Positions 54,357 to 64,000 of a DNA stretch of 64,000 nucleotides are shown here, piece after piece. The stretch is from Tanypteryx hageni. Lineage: Eukaryota > Arthropoda > Insecta > Odonata > Petaluridae. Where the stretch lies: NCBI GenBank assembly GCA_028673005.1, contig CM054115.1, forward strand, positions 193,944,370 through 194,008,369, given 5' to 3'. How positions within the stretch are numbered: position 1 is the first letter of the stretch; every line of letters begins with the position of its first letter. The position numbers and the translations under genes were made by a program. Under the pieces are notes generated by a model. That model did no database searches and was not told the DNA's origin. It worked only from the letters and a program-made list of their open reading frames with translations.

Positions 54357-57300
54357 CTCTATGGTTAAACCACAGGATTTTTTAAAACAGGAATAAGAAG
54401 CATTACTTTAATAAAGATCTTTATTGGTAGTTAACACTATTTCTATTTTTCATGACGTCATAGTTGGTCAGTGAGAGTCTTTGTGAATTCTCAAGCGACA
54501 TTAATTTCTTATCCTTAATGTTATGCATCCCCAAATCACACGATTTGAAAACGAGCGCCCCAGCTTTTAAAAGAATAGTACGCAACTGCGTCGCCAGATT
54601 GATAGAAATGAAACGTGTACACACTATAATAAATCTCACAGATGTTAAATGCAGTGCTCATTTGCCGTATTTTCACTTCCGCCGCACCCTCGCCTCAACA
54701 CAGTATTATCCAAATGCCTTTAGTGCTCTGTCCGTCGAATGTCCTCATCTTCTCCCTGGTGTGTCGTCTGCTTCCTTTCTCTGCGTCTTCGGCTTGACTA
54801 GAGCGACCTGCACCCGAGCCACCCTCCCATGCTCTAATTGCCGCGTGTGGCAGATGGGAGAGAGGGAGATAGGGAGGGAGGGATAGAAGAAGAACAGCCA
54901 CGGATGATCGGGAGCTCCTCTGCCTGAGGATCGGCCAATAAGGGTGCTTTGCTTCCCTACGTATCCCTAGAGTTCTTTCCTAAGCGCTACTCTACGAATG
55001 ATGCACATTGTTGGAATGTAAAAAAATGCTTTCGATCTGTCGTAACCCGCTGAGGATGAGCCTTCCGCAACTTTTTCATAGTTTTTCGTTATGGTTACGC
55101 ACCTTTTGGCGATTTGTACTTCAACGAAAAAACTAGGGGGCTGCCCTGCGGTGGTGCAACGACGTCACGAGGCACCTGCCGTTATCACGGGTTATTGTTT
55201 ATTGTTGGCCAGTCGCAGCTCTATTTACTTATTTAATAGGACTATGTTGTGAAACTCGATCTTCGCAAGATTTTCGAAATCATATCATCGACGCCGGAAG
55301 TTATCTTAAAAAAGCACACCAATGACGTTTAAAATTTTACTCAAATCTGGTTTTTATACTCGGCTTCAATGTTTATGTAAATGGAAGTGCTACTTCGATT
55401 CTTCTACGTTTATAATAGCTACATAATGAAGTTTAAAAATTCATATGCCCAAGTTTTATTTACGAGCTTTAAAACACCCAAGGGTTTTCGTTCACTGAAA
55501 ACGCAACCATTTGTTCCGTAAATGATTGAGATTTTATCAGATATCTTGACATTAATGAGTAAACGCTGAAAAATATTTCTAACCGGGTGCTGCACATTAA
55601 GGAATAAAATTAATGCAATTTATAAAACATTTTCTTCGACCATTTGTTTTTATGGCGTAGGTATAATTATATAATACATTTGAGGGAAACTTTTATGAAG
55701 AGTCTAGATGAATTATTCTAACAAGTTTCATGATTACGGTCGATTTTTAAAGAATTCTTTCATACTTCTCCCCCACAAATAGGAATGGTCTGCTTTTTAT
55801 TGTGGTTTTAGTGTGCGAGTTCTTGTAATAACAGACTATGAGCTGATGCGTTCCTCGTGGCTTTTAATTGCATCTGTCTCGAATGGCTTGGAAGGGATTC
55901 AGATTGTTGAAGCTGTGCCGTTCGAAACTGACTTAACGCATGTATCTAACGGATTCTGAAGATATTTTCATCGTCCTGAAGTTATTTTCATCGTCCGTAA
56001 ATACTCTACATTTATAGAAATAGCAAAAATTTTGGAGCATATTGGATATATTTGGATCACATTTACATTTGAACTAGACACTCTTTATAGTCATTCTGTA
56101 TATTAAGGAAATATGTACGTCTCTGAGAGAGGCAATACGCATGCGTGCTTTTGTGTGCATAAAGACCTATTATTTACGACAGCGCAAAATTAAAGAGAAA
56201 AAGAAGCGAGTGAATCAGGAATTGTTTTATGGCGATGGATGAGCGTAAATATGGAAATAAATTGTGAGACCTAATTGGAGTTTTTTCATTGTTATTTCGC
56301 CAATGGAATATTCCGCGACTTTTTTCTTGCAGAAAGAGAGCAGCATTATTATCTGTCGAAACTCTACAGAATGAATAATGTCTTAAAAATGAAGCAAGCT
56401 CAATTTAACTTGTTTTAATGACGCTGGCTCCGCCGAAAGATTGACTTCGACCGCATTTTTGATAGTGTAATTTATGAAAGACATCGATATCGGCAGTCCG
56501 ATGACTCGATCTATATACACTGAGTACGACTGCATAAGCGTTCACATTTTTAAGGTAAAAAGTATTGTTTTTTGATCTGAAAACTGAATTGAAAATTTAT
56601 TTTATTCAAGTCTTTACAGATATTTATTTATGCAGTTGTTTTCTAATTAAATTTACTTAAGTTTTCAATACAAATACAGTACTTCAGTCGCTAGTCTTCA
56701 ATATCGTTTGGAAACGTTTTTGGTGTTATTGACGAGCGAATTACGTATTATTACGTAAAATACCTTCGATTGTTATAAAAAATGATGGGCATTAAAATTT
56801 TTCTTGAGGTTTCCCGAATTATATTGACGTCAATTCATTATCAAATTTTTATTCATTATAATTTGTTTCGGAGATTTCACTATTAATCTTCACGCTTTAT
56901 ACATTTTTTTAATCCTCGTTCACTGCTTTCGATACGTCTGGATGCGAATGAACCAACTTACATTTGAATGAAATTTTAAAAGTATCTTTTAGAAAAACGT
57001 CAATCAGGCAAAAGCGCCTTCGACTGCGATCATAATGAGTGGATGAAGCCAAAGCAGCCCAATTAACTTGTCGTTTCAACCCAACTCTCGCTGTGCCTGC
57101 TTACAATTAGATGAAACGAGTGCGCAATGCATGCGACTAAGTGTCGTGGCGAATAAAATCGGCAATGGTAAGTTCTCCGAAATTGTGGTCTACATTCTGC
57201 GCTCTTAAAACATTATTATCAGCATGCAACGGTTAGTTAGTGAACTTCGATCGAAACCGAATGTTGCAATATGAATAATTGGATGCGCATTTTTGCTCAT

Positions 57301-58130
57301 TTGAAATTTAACTCTTCAAGACTCCTTTCAGAGGAAAAATCTATCAAGCGATTCCCGCAATTATTGCGAATATTTGTTCGATATCGAGGGAATCGAATCC
57401 CATTGATGAAATCGCTCATCAGCCGCTCGTCTGCAGCCGCAATCATTATTCGAAGGAGGGGCGACTGGCCCTCTCCAAGGGTGCGGCCCACCCTATTTCC
57501 AGACGTGAACGACGAGAGATTCGGTCCAGGATCTCTTTAACCGTCCAGCGCCGACAACTGGCGACCGAATTCTCTTGTCTGCCCTCTCACGTTGGAATGG
57601 AATGCTTTAGAGCACTCTCTTGTGAAACGCATCAATTGTTGCAAGCAAACCGTTCAATTATCGACGAACGATTGTCGGCGTTCGCGATTTCGAGACAATG
57701 CAACGACTTCCCGCGGATGGAACGGATGTTAAAGAGATGAAACGGGAGGAGGGAGAGAGGGAGGGGGGGGGGGGAGGAAAGGAGGAGAGGATACAACCTT
57801 ACAGGAGGGCGTGGGTATTACGCAAATGGCGAGTGAGGCTAGTGAAGCGCTTTGTTGGCCGTTTGCTTCCATTAGCGAGTAAAAAAGAATTGGTATCGTC
57901 CCTTTTATCTGCCCTTCTCCTTCCCTTGCCCTTCCTATCCTCGTCCTAGACCCTACTGGATGCGCAACGCAAGCACCGCGGTGATTTGTCAATTCTGGCG
58001 TTATCTCGCGGCATTCGATAAGAAGACCTATCCGTGATCGCTGAACGAACAATGCCCTCTGAGATTCCTCTTCAGCCGTCCGAAATTCGAGCGCTGACAT
58101 GTTTAATTTGGTGACACGACGCGAGGACAA
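54357..58130. other. CpG-richer non-coding region, candidate promoter area
   Basis: From about 54600 the sequence has visibly more CG dinucleotides than the rest of the window. Short open frames (54464-54886, 54421-54639, 57271-57540) show no domain and no splice-consistent partners. The region lies upstream of the transporter's first coding exon, so it may include its promoter and 5' non-coding exon, or those of a gene to the right. No transcription start can be fixed. A G-rich tract is at about 57740-57795. Confidence 0.4.
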
Positions 58131-58450
58131 AGATTTTGGTAGAGAGAGGGGGGGGAGAGGGGAGGGAGAGAGCGCGCGAGAGAGAGGGGGAGGGGGGGAG
58201 AGGGGGGAGGGAAGTGGGATAGAGGGGGGAAGGGGTAGAGGAAAGGGGGGAGGAGAGGGTGGAGAAAGAGGGAGAGGGGGAAGAGAGAGGGGGAAGGGAA
58301 GTGGGAGATGGAAGGAAGAGAGAGAGGGGGAGAGAGGGAGGGAGGGGGAGGGGGGAGAGGGAAGGGGGAGAGGGAAGGGGGAGAGAGGGAGGGAGGGGGG
58401 AGAGAGAGAGGGGTGAGAGAGGGAGAGGGAAAGAGAGAATGTAGGGGAGG
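58131..58450 (+). repeat. purine-only GGGAGA-type tract of about 320 bp
   Basis: The plus strand is almost entirely G and A (GGGAGAGAGG variants), with very few pyrimidines. All long open frames here (both strands, up to 253 codons on the minus strand from 58490 to 57729) are by-products of low complexity. Confidence 0.9.
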
Positions 58451-58936
58451 AGGGAAAGTGAAATTTTCTCGTTGTGGTGTACATAGCCAAGAATTTTTCA
58501 CCAACTCATCGTCGCGTCACAGGTGGAGACCACGAATGGATTTATGGATTGCTTGAGGAAGAGTTATAAGACGGCGCGAGAGGAAAATGATATATGCCGC
58601 CGCTGAACAGTTGACGCTACGGCGCAGCGGTTGTGAAATTATGCGCGTTAAAATGGAGCCTCTGAAATAAGTGGCCCCGAATCAGGTATTCACTCTGCTG
58701 CGAATACGTATGTTGTATGTATTTTTGTGTAAATATAGTGTTAAAAAACCAGTAGTTTATTGCGAATCGACCGAAAATAATTCTAAGTCTCTTTCATCAA
58801 TCTCTTCTATCGGATTTAAAGCTAAGATATATAAATCTTAGCCGAAAAAAACTGTTTTCTTCGATGAGGATAATGAGGATGTGCTCTGTGGGCAGGGACG
58901 GATATAGGGCCAAGCGATATAGGAGAACGCCTAGAA
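58451..58936. other. non-coding spacer
   Basis: Moderately CpG-rich at first, then AT-rich; no feature recognised. Confidence 0.4.
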
Positions 58937-59871
58937 CAGGGCTGGCCAACTGTAACCAAGTGAAGAGACACTTGAAAAATAAATATTTTTTAAGGAGCCA
59001 CAGAAAAAAATATTAAAAAAGAAATACATGGATTTGCTAATGAGAAATTTGGTCTTCCATACTTCTGTTGAGATATTCCAGGTCGGCATCAACCTTGGAT
59101 GTCGCAATTATTAATTGATTATCCAAATTTGCATAAGTTGTCGAAGCTCTTCAATAAATGGAAAGAAGAAAAAAACTCTGTAAAATAATTCCACCACTTG
59201 TATTTCTCCTCTTATTTTATTATGGAGTTCCACATAGTAAGTACGTAAGTCGAGAAGCTCTGCAAATTTTAATTAAAAATAAGCTTCACATCGATATGTG
59301 CATCCAAAAAGAGTTTTTAAAGCATGTTATTTTATAATAGGACATTCTCCAGTTGTTATGAATGTGTCATAAAACTCAATTTTATCTTCATTTGCCGAAA
59401 TAAATGTTCAGCAACTAATTATTGCTTTGAAAATCTATTAAGTCCACTTGATATTCTTCAGGAACGGAACTGGCACCAATTTAAAATGGGCTTGTGAAAT
59501 AAGTTTATCGTATACAGAAATTCCTCCAAATAGTTGGAAAGCTGGTAAACGAAGTGAAGGGAATTATGCTCGTATTAAAGAGCGTAAGGAGAGGTGGAAG
59601 CATTGGAAAGTGTTTCAGCTACCGTAATGCAGTGTATTTAATTGTACTGACGTCCTACCGCCTTTGGCTCATCTTTTCATTAATTCTTTGTCATTACTAT
59701 TACTGTTGCTTGTTCATAATTTTAGTTTATTTTTAGATATATGATTTTAGATTTTTAAAAATTTAAATCAAATGAGCCGCATTATATGGGGAAATAGAAA
59801 GAACACGAGATCCACAAAAAGTTATGGAGAGAGCCATATGTGATTTGCGAGCCACGGCTTGTTCAGGTCTG
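58937..59871. mobile_element. hAT-like non-autonomous element (GGCTGGCCAAC type ends)
   Basis: It starts CAGGGCTGGCCAACTGTAAC. The right end, as complement, starts CAGACCTGAACAAGCCGTGG and continues with GGCTCGCAAATCACATATGG. These ends, with GAGCCACA-type subterminal words, are typical of Charlie-like hAT elements. Flanking octamers agree at 5 of 8 bases. No transposase. The minisatellite begins right at its right edge. Confidence 0.6.
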
Positions 59872-59875
59872 GCAT

Positions 59876-60646
59876 AGGGGATCGCGCATCTGGGGACCTC
59901 GCGCATCTGGGGACCTCGCGAGTCTAAGGACCTCGCGTATCTGGGGACCTCGCGTGTCTGAGGATCTCGCGTGACTGGAGACCTCGCGTGTCCGGAGACG
60001 TCGCGCGTCCGGGGACTTCGCGTGTCTGGACACCTCGCGTGCCTGGAGACCTTGCGTGTCTGGGGACCTCGCGAGTCTGGGGACCTCGCGTGTCTGAGGA
60101 TCTCGCGTGTCTGGAGGCCTCGCGTGTCTGGGGACCTCGCGTATCTGGGGGCCTCGCGTATCTGGGGACCTCGCGTATCTGGAGACCTCGCGCATCTGGG
60201 GACCTCGCGCGTCTGGGGACCTCGCGAGTCTGGAGACCTCACGCGTCTGGGAACCTCGCGCGTCTGGGAACCTAGCGCGTCTGGGGACCTCGCGCGTCTG
60301 GAGACCTCGCGTCTGAGGACCTCGCGTGTCTGGAGACCTCGCGTGTCTGGGGACCTCGCGTGTCTGGAGACCTCGCGCGTCTGGGGACCTCGCGCGTCTG
60401 GGGACCTCGCGTGTCTGAGGATCTCGCGTGTCTGGAGACCTCGCGCGTCTGGGAACCTCGCGCGTCTGGGAACCTAGCGCGTCTGGGTACCTCCCGTGTC
60501 TGGAGACCACGTGTCTGGGGACCTCGCGTATCTCGGGACCTCGCGTGTCTGGAGACCTCGCGTGTCTGGGGATCTCGCGTGTCTGAGGACCTCGCGTATC
60601 TGGGGACCTCGCGTATCTGGGGACCTCGCGTATCTGGGGACCTCGC
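59876..60646. repeat. 17-bp minisatellite, about 45 copies, CpG-rich
   Basis: The unit is GGGGACCTCGCGCGTCT with variants (GTGTCT, GTATCT, GAGTCT, GGAGACC). Because 17 is not a multiple of 3 and the unit holds few stop codons, several frames stay open on both strands and give 17-residue repeats (on the minus strand RGPQTREVPRHARSPDT). These are not genes. Every unit carries CGCG or a variant, so the block holds over 80 CpG sites. Confidence 0.95.
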
Positions 60647-62189
60647 AAAAGAGGAAGGGAAAGATTTCAGCTGACGGACGACTTGAAAAGAACAGAGGGT
60701 TACCAATAATTGAAGGGGGTTGTGAAGAATGAGAGAATATGGAGAACGCGGTTTAACGTAAGTGCAATCACGAACCCTGTCCGCTGACGGAATGATGTTG
60801 AATGAATGAAACAGTATTTCTGCAATAACGTCATCTGTGTAAATGAAACATTTTTTGCAGCATTTTGGGAGGAAGAGGAATTATCGCCATTGTTGTTTTC
60901 TTTGTAAATTTAAATGAGCTGACAGAAAGATTTTTTTCAACGCCCAAATATGGAAAGTGAAAGACATGAGGTAGCATCGTTATTAAATGAGAATTAAATC
61001 GTTAAACATGAAAATCTACCTATGGAATTTTTTCAGATTTTGCATTCAAAGCAAGCATAGATACGCGGTGGAGCCCACACATTCACTCACGCACACAAGC
61101 ACGCACATGAGGGGCGGAGGAGAAATGCGCGGCCCTGAGGATCCATAAAACAAACCTGCCACCATTCTCGTGTTCAGGAAACGCCAAGTAGCAGTTATCG
61201 CGAAACACACACGGTTAGTGCAGCAATTTAACTTCCGCAGCTGCAGGAAGATGAGGCGGTAGTAAAGTCAATTTATTTTTCCGCGGAAAATGTGTTAAAA
61301 CTCTATTTAACTTCGGATAAGGAAGAAAAGAAAAAAATTATTGCCTCAGAGGAATCTGTTCGTTAGCGTTCGCGGAGTAACAAGTAGCGATAAAATTCGC
61401 GAAGTGGCGCAATACCGAGGCGCCGGCTTCAATTTCGCGATTTCGGTCATTGATTGGTCATCTCGATTGGGAATTACTTAAAAGAAAACATTTTACCCTG
61501 GAATTTCAGTCATTATCGATGGATTGATCGTGATCTCATATTCATCGATAGGGATAGATCAGTGGTGTCAACAGAATTTTCAGGTTCGCCATACCTATGG
61601 CGAACGGCAGAGACGGAACTGAGAGATATGGCAAAATTTAAGAAAATACCTTTGTTATGTAGAATATTATTTTTCTGCATTTTAATAGAGAATAGTAGCA
61701 TTTTGTTAAAAGTACATTAAAATTTTAAGTATTTTATTAATACTTACTTATGGTAAAATAATTTTTTGGCATCTTTTGCGGGCGGCGCCTACGGCAAATG
61801 CCACCTTCGCCATACCCTAATTACGGTACTGGCGAACGGATCAGCCTTTTTGCCACATAACAAAAAATATAAATATTATAAGTAGAACTTAATTGTGATA
61901 CACAGTAATGATTTAAATTATTTATCAATCAAATTAATAATTAAATTCAAACACTAAAATTTTAATCTGATACTTGACAGTTCATTTTCCCAAGTAGTGC
62001 ACTGAAATTTGACAAAATCCACACTAAGTAGCAGCTGCAGCCGGGCGGAGGGGGGGGGCGAGGATAAGGAGTGAGGGGGGTGAGAGTACGTGAGAAGGCG
62101 CCAATCATTATTGCGCATCACTGTAGCCTTGTTTTAGTGTCAAGTTCTATTTATAAAAAATAAAATTTTGTATTATGTTGCGAAAATGT
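60647..62189. other. non-coding region with CpG-rich part and worn repeats
   Basis: A CpG-richer part at about 61060-61480 includes CA/CACGC simple repeats and could be a promoter, but no exon follows. A worn element at about 61580-61850 shows inverted GTTCGCCATACC / TTCGCCATACCC words. A poly-G run is at about 62047-62058. Confidence 0.35.
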
Positions 62190-62285
62190 ACACAACCAGA
62201 TGAAGATGGCAGAGTCAGCCATCGGAACGTTGATCCTAGATCAAACTTTGACCCGGTTGCGTACCCGAGAAAAATTTCTACAATC
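62190..62285 (+). mobile_element. Penelope-like fragment, second copy
   Basis: Shares with 14148-14260 a GATGGC...GCCATC stem, GGAACGTTGATC (for GAAACGTTGGTC), TTTGACCCGG and TACCCGAGAAAAATTTC. The hammerhead-like core is damaged (AGATGA for CTGANGA, GGAAC for GAAAC). Confidence 0.5.
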
Positions 62286-64000
62286 AATCCACCGGGAAAG
62301 CACCAGATCCTACTTCAACCAGATAGTACATTTAATAAACTATTAAAGAATAGTAGACAATAGACTGTGAGCATCAATTCGCCACGTATGAATGGCCGAT
62401 GGTTGGAAACCACTGGGATAGACCCATGGAGAATATTTTAGCCGTTGTAAGACTTGCTTGATGGCTTTTGCCTCCTGCGCCTGATGTTCTCTGAAATCAG
62501 TCAGCCTCTTCTAGTGCCGTATACCCATCTCGATTCACTGACGTCTCTCTTACTGTTTTGTTATATTCTAGCATACGATGACCCATTTTCTTCTTTCTGA
62601 AAATAGGTCTTCTTCGCCTTGTTTTCTGGATGATTTTAGTGATCCATGATAAAATAGCATAGGTAATTGCTGTCGCAGCTTAGTGATATGGTGATTTCCA
62701 TTTAAATGCGGCACGCTATCCATAAAACTGCGTACGACCCATTCGTTCTTCTCCATTTAATATCTTCGACTCGAGATTATTCTCTCTTTGATACACTAGC
62801 ATGTTTTGTCACGTGTTCGGATCCTGCTCCATTCTTTAGAGGCACATCTAGAGACTTACCAAGTGTTGAGGGTTGGGTGGTCATTCTTCTAAAACAGGCA
62901 TGTCAAACAGGCGGCCCGCAGGAAGCATGCGGCCCTTTCTGTGCCTTACTGCGGCCCGATAGCTAATTTCGGTCTCAAGTGAATCGTGTGGGATTTCATA
63001 TAAATGCTTTATTTTAGCGAAAAGAAGACGATATTTTTTCATAGTTACCGAATTACAATAGAATGCATTTTATAAATTACTGTATTTAATTGAAAAACTG
63101 GTGTCCAATCTTCTAGCGAAAGTCTATCGTTCCAGCTCTGGCTCGTATTAAACAACTGCGGCCCTTCTATAACACCAATCCCTGCAATTCTTTGCTTTAA
63201 TGCGGCCTGGACGACGATATTTCTCCTTTCGCATTAGAGATTGCTAAACATAAAAAGATTGTTAATTCAATCTCAATATTTGGAAATTGTTATTTCTTTG
63301 AGATTAACTAACAATGCAATCAAGTCCAATTTATCATCTTCAAACAATATATCCCTGTATTAATTAAACTGCACCAATTCTTCTCTCAAACAATTTTCAA
63401 CTACATTCTTCCCAGAAATTTCAATAAACTCAACTATTGAAGCTTGTTTATCCCACAGGAATGCAAATACATTGTGTTTTTATCATTTTCATTTGGTTGT
63501 TTGAGACATATTATCAAAGTATCTAACATTTTATAAAAAATGTTTACTAGGAGAGTAGAACAAGTTTTCTGAGAAATCTACATTTTCCATAGTAAGCTTG
63601 CAACAATGTGTCAGCAATTAAGTGCCTATGGCAAATCCTGCATCTGCCATACCCTGTAGGTGGCCTTGCACAAAGTGAATTATTTCTTATTATTGATGAA
63701 GCAAGAAAAGAAAATCCACGTCAGAAGGCTCCACTTTGTGGAAAGATTCCATAATAGAAATAAAACACTTATTATAATGAGAGATGAGACATGGTCAGCC
63801 CACTGTGGCCCTCCTCTCCTCTGGGCCCCATGCACTTTTGTGTTTTGCATACCGCTTAATCTGGCCCTGCAGTAACTAACTTTCCAAAGATCAGGAAATG
63901 TCCGAGTTTCCAAGCAAAGATTATATAATCTTAAAAGGGAAAGGTCTAGGACAAATTTATATTTTTTGAGAAAATACTGGGATATTCCATGTCCTCCTTT
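62286..64000. other. non-coding region with hAT-like ends
   Basis: A hAT-like left end (CAGGCATGTCAAACAGGCGG) starts at 62895 and GCGGCCC words continue to about 63210. A right-end-like CTGCCATACCCTG lies near 63646-63658 and echoes 61805-61823. Small open frames have no domain. No host exon recognised up to the window edge. Confidence 0.35.

Noticed and set aside
54421..54639. 72-codon minus-strand ORF whose stop codon overlaps an AATAAA signal
   Set aside because: It looked like a last exon, but there is no acceptor with a pyrimidine tract, no recognised domain and no upstream exon.
54464..54886. 140-codon plus-strand ORF
   Set aside because: No domain, no similarity recognised, and it spans low-complexity sequence at its end.
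57729..58490. 253-codon proline/serine-rich ORF on the minus strand and glycine/arginine-rich ORFs on the plus strand
   Set aside because: They are translations of a purine-only simple repeat and its flanks, with no conserved domain.
59863..60706. Long overlapping ORFs on both strands (up to 261 codons) with RGPQTREVPRHARSPDT-type repeats
   Set aside because: They arise from a 17-bp minisatellite open in several frames; there is no splice context, start context or known domain.

Overview
This is arthropod nuclear DNA, most likely from an insect with a large, AT-rich, transposon-filled genome. The signs are split genes with GT-AG introns, CDS similarity to insect and vertebrate genes, CFDP2-type RTE and CR1/Jockey-type LINEs, and PIF/Harbinger, hAT, pogo, piggyBac and Helitron pieces. 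There is no bacterial, organellar or viral gene organisation. The species cannot be named from the sequence alone.

Three host genes can be supported. (1) Positions 1025-10837 (+) hold the last four coding exons of a ZC3H4/suppressor-of-sable type nuclear CCCH zinc-finger protein; its zinc fingers lie left of the window. A long AT-rich 3' region follows, to about 12-13.4 kb. (2) Positions 15940-16569 (+) hold a complete single-exon TMEM9 gene, a lysosomal/endosomal membrane protein tied to V-ATPase. (3) Positions 53346-18810 (-) hold a complete 13-coding-exon SLC5-family sodium/solute symporter. I rebuilt it exon by exon with matching phases to 651 residues. It spans 34.5 kb for under 2 kb of coding sequence and has one GC-AG intron. 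TMEM9 and the transporter converge tail to tail. The three genes share no obvious pathway.

The rest is mobile DNA and decayed repeats. Left of TMEM9 are a piggyBac transposase tail, Helitron remnants, a pogo-type TA-flanked element, a tRNA-like Pol III unit, a Penelope-like fragment with a hammerhead-ribozyme-like core, and a 921-bp MITE full of AAGCA/TGCTT hairpins. Transporter introns hold a PIF/Harbinger deletion derivative with TTA target duplications and two adjacent hAT MITEs. They also hold a CR1-like LINE with a 2A-like motif that is split by a 2.7-kb hAT transposon with a perfect 8-bp duplication, and a foldback element. An RTE LINE with an uninterrupted 988-codon ORF, two related CR1/Jockey LINE copies (one carrying a TTAA-flanked piggyBac-type MITE, the other preserving the empty site) and a 5'-truncated LINE complete the list.

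Positions 54-64 kb hold no recognisable protein gene. This part is richer in CpG and contains a purine-only tract, a hAT-like element, a 17-bp minisatellite of about 45 copies that is open in every reading frame, and a second Penelope-like fragment. It may include 5' non-coding or promoter sequence of the transporter or of a flanking gene. I found no new multi-gene system; the most noteworthy items are the ribozyme-like, 2A-like and transposition-footprint signals.
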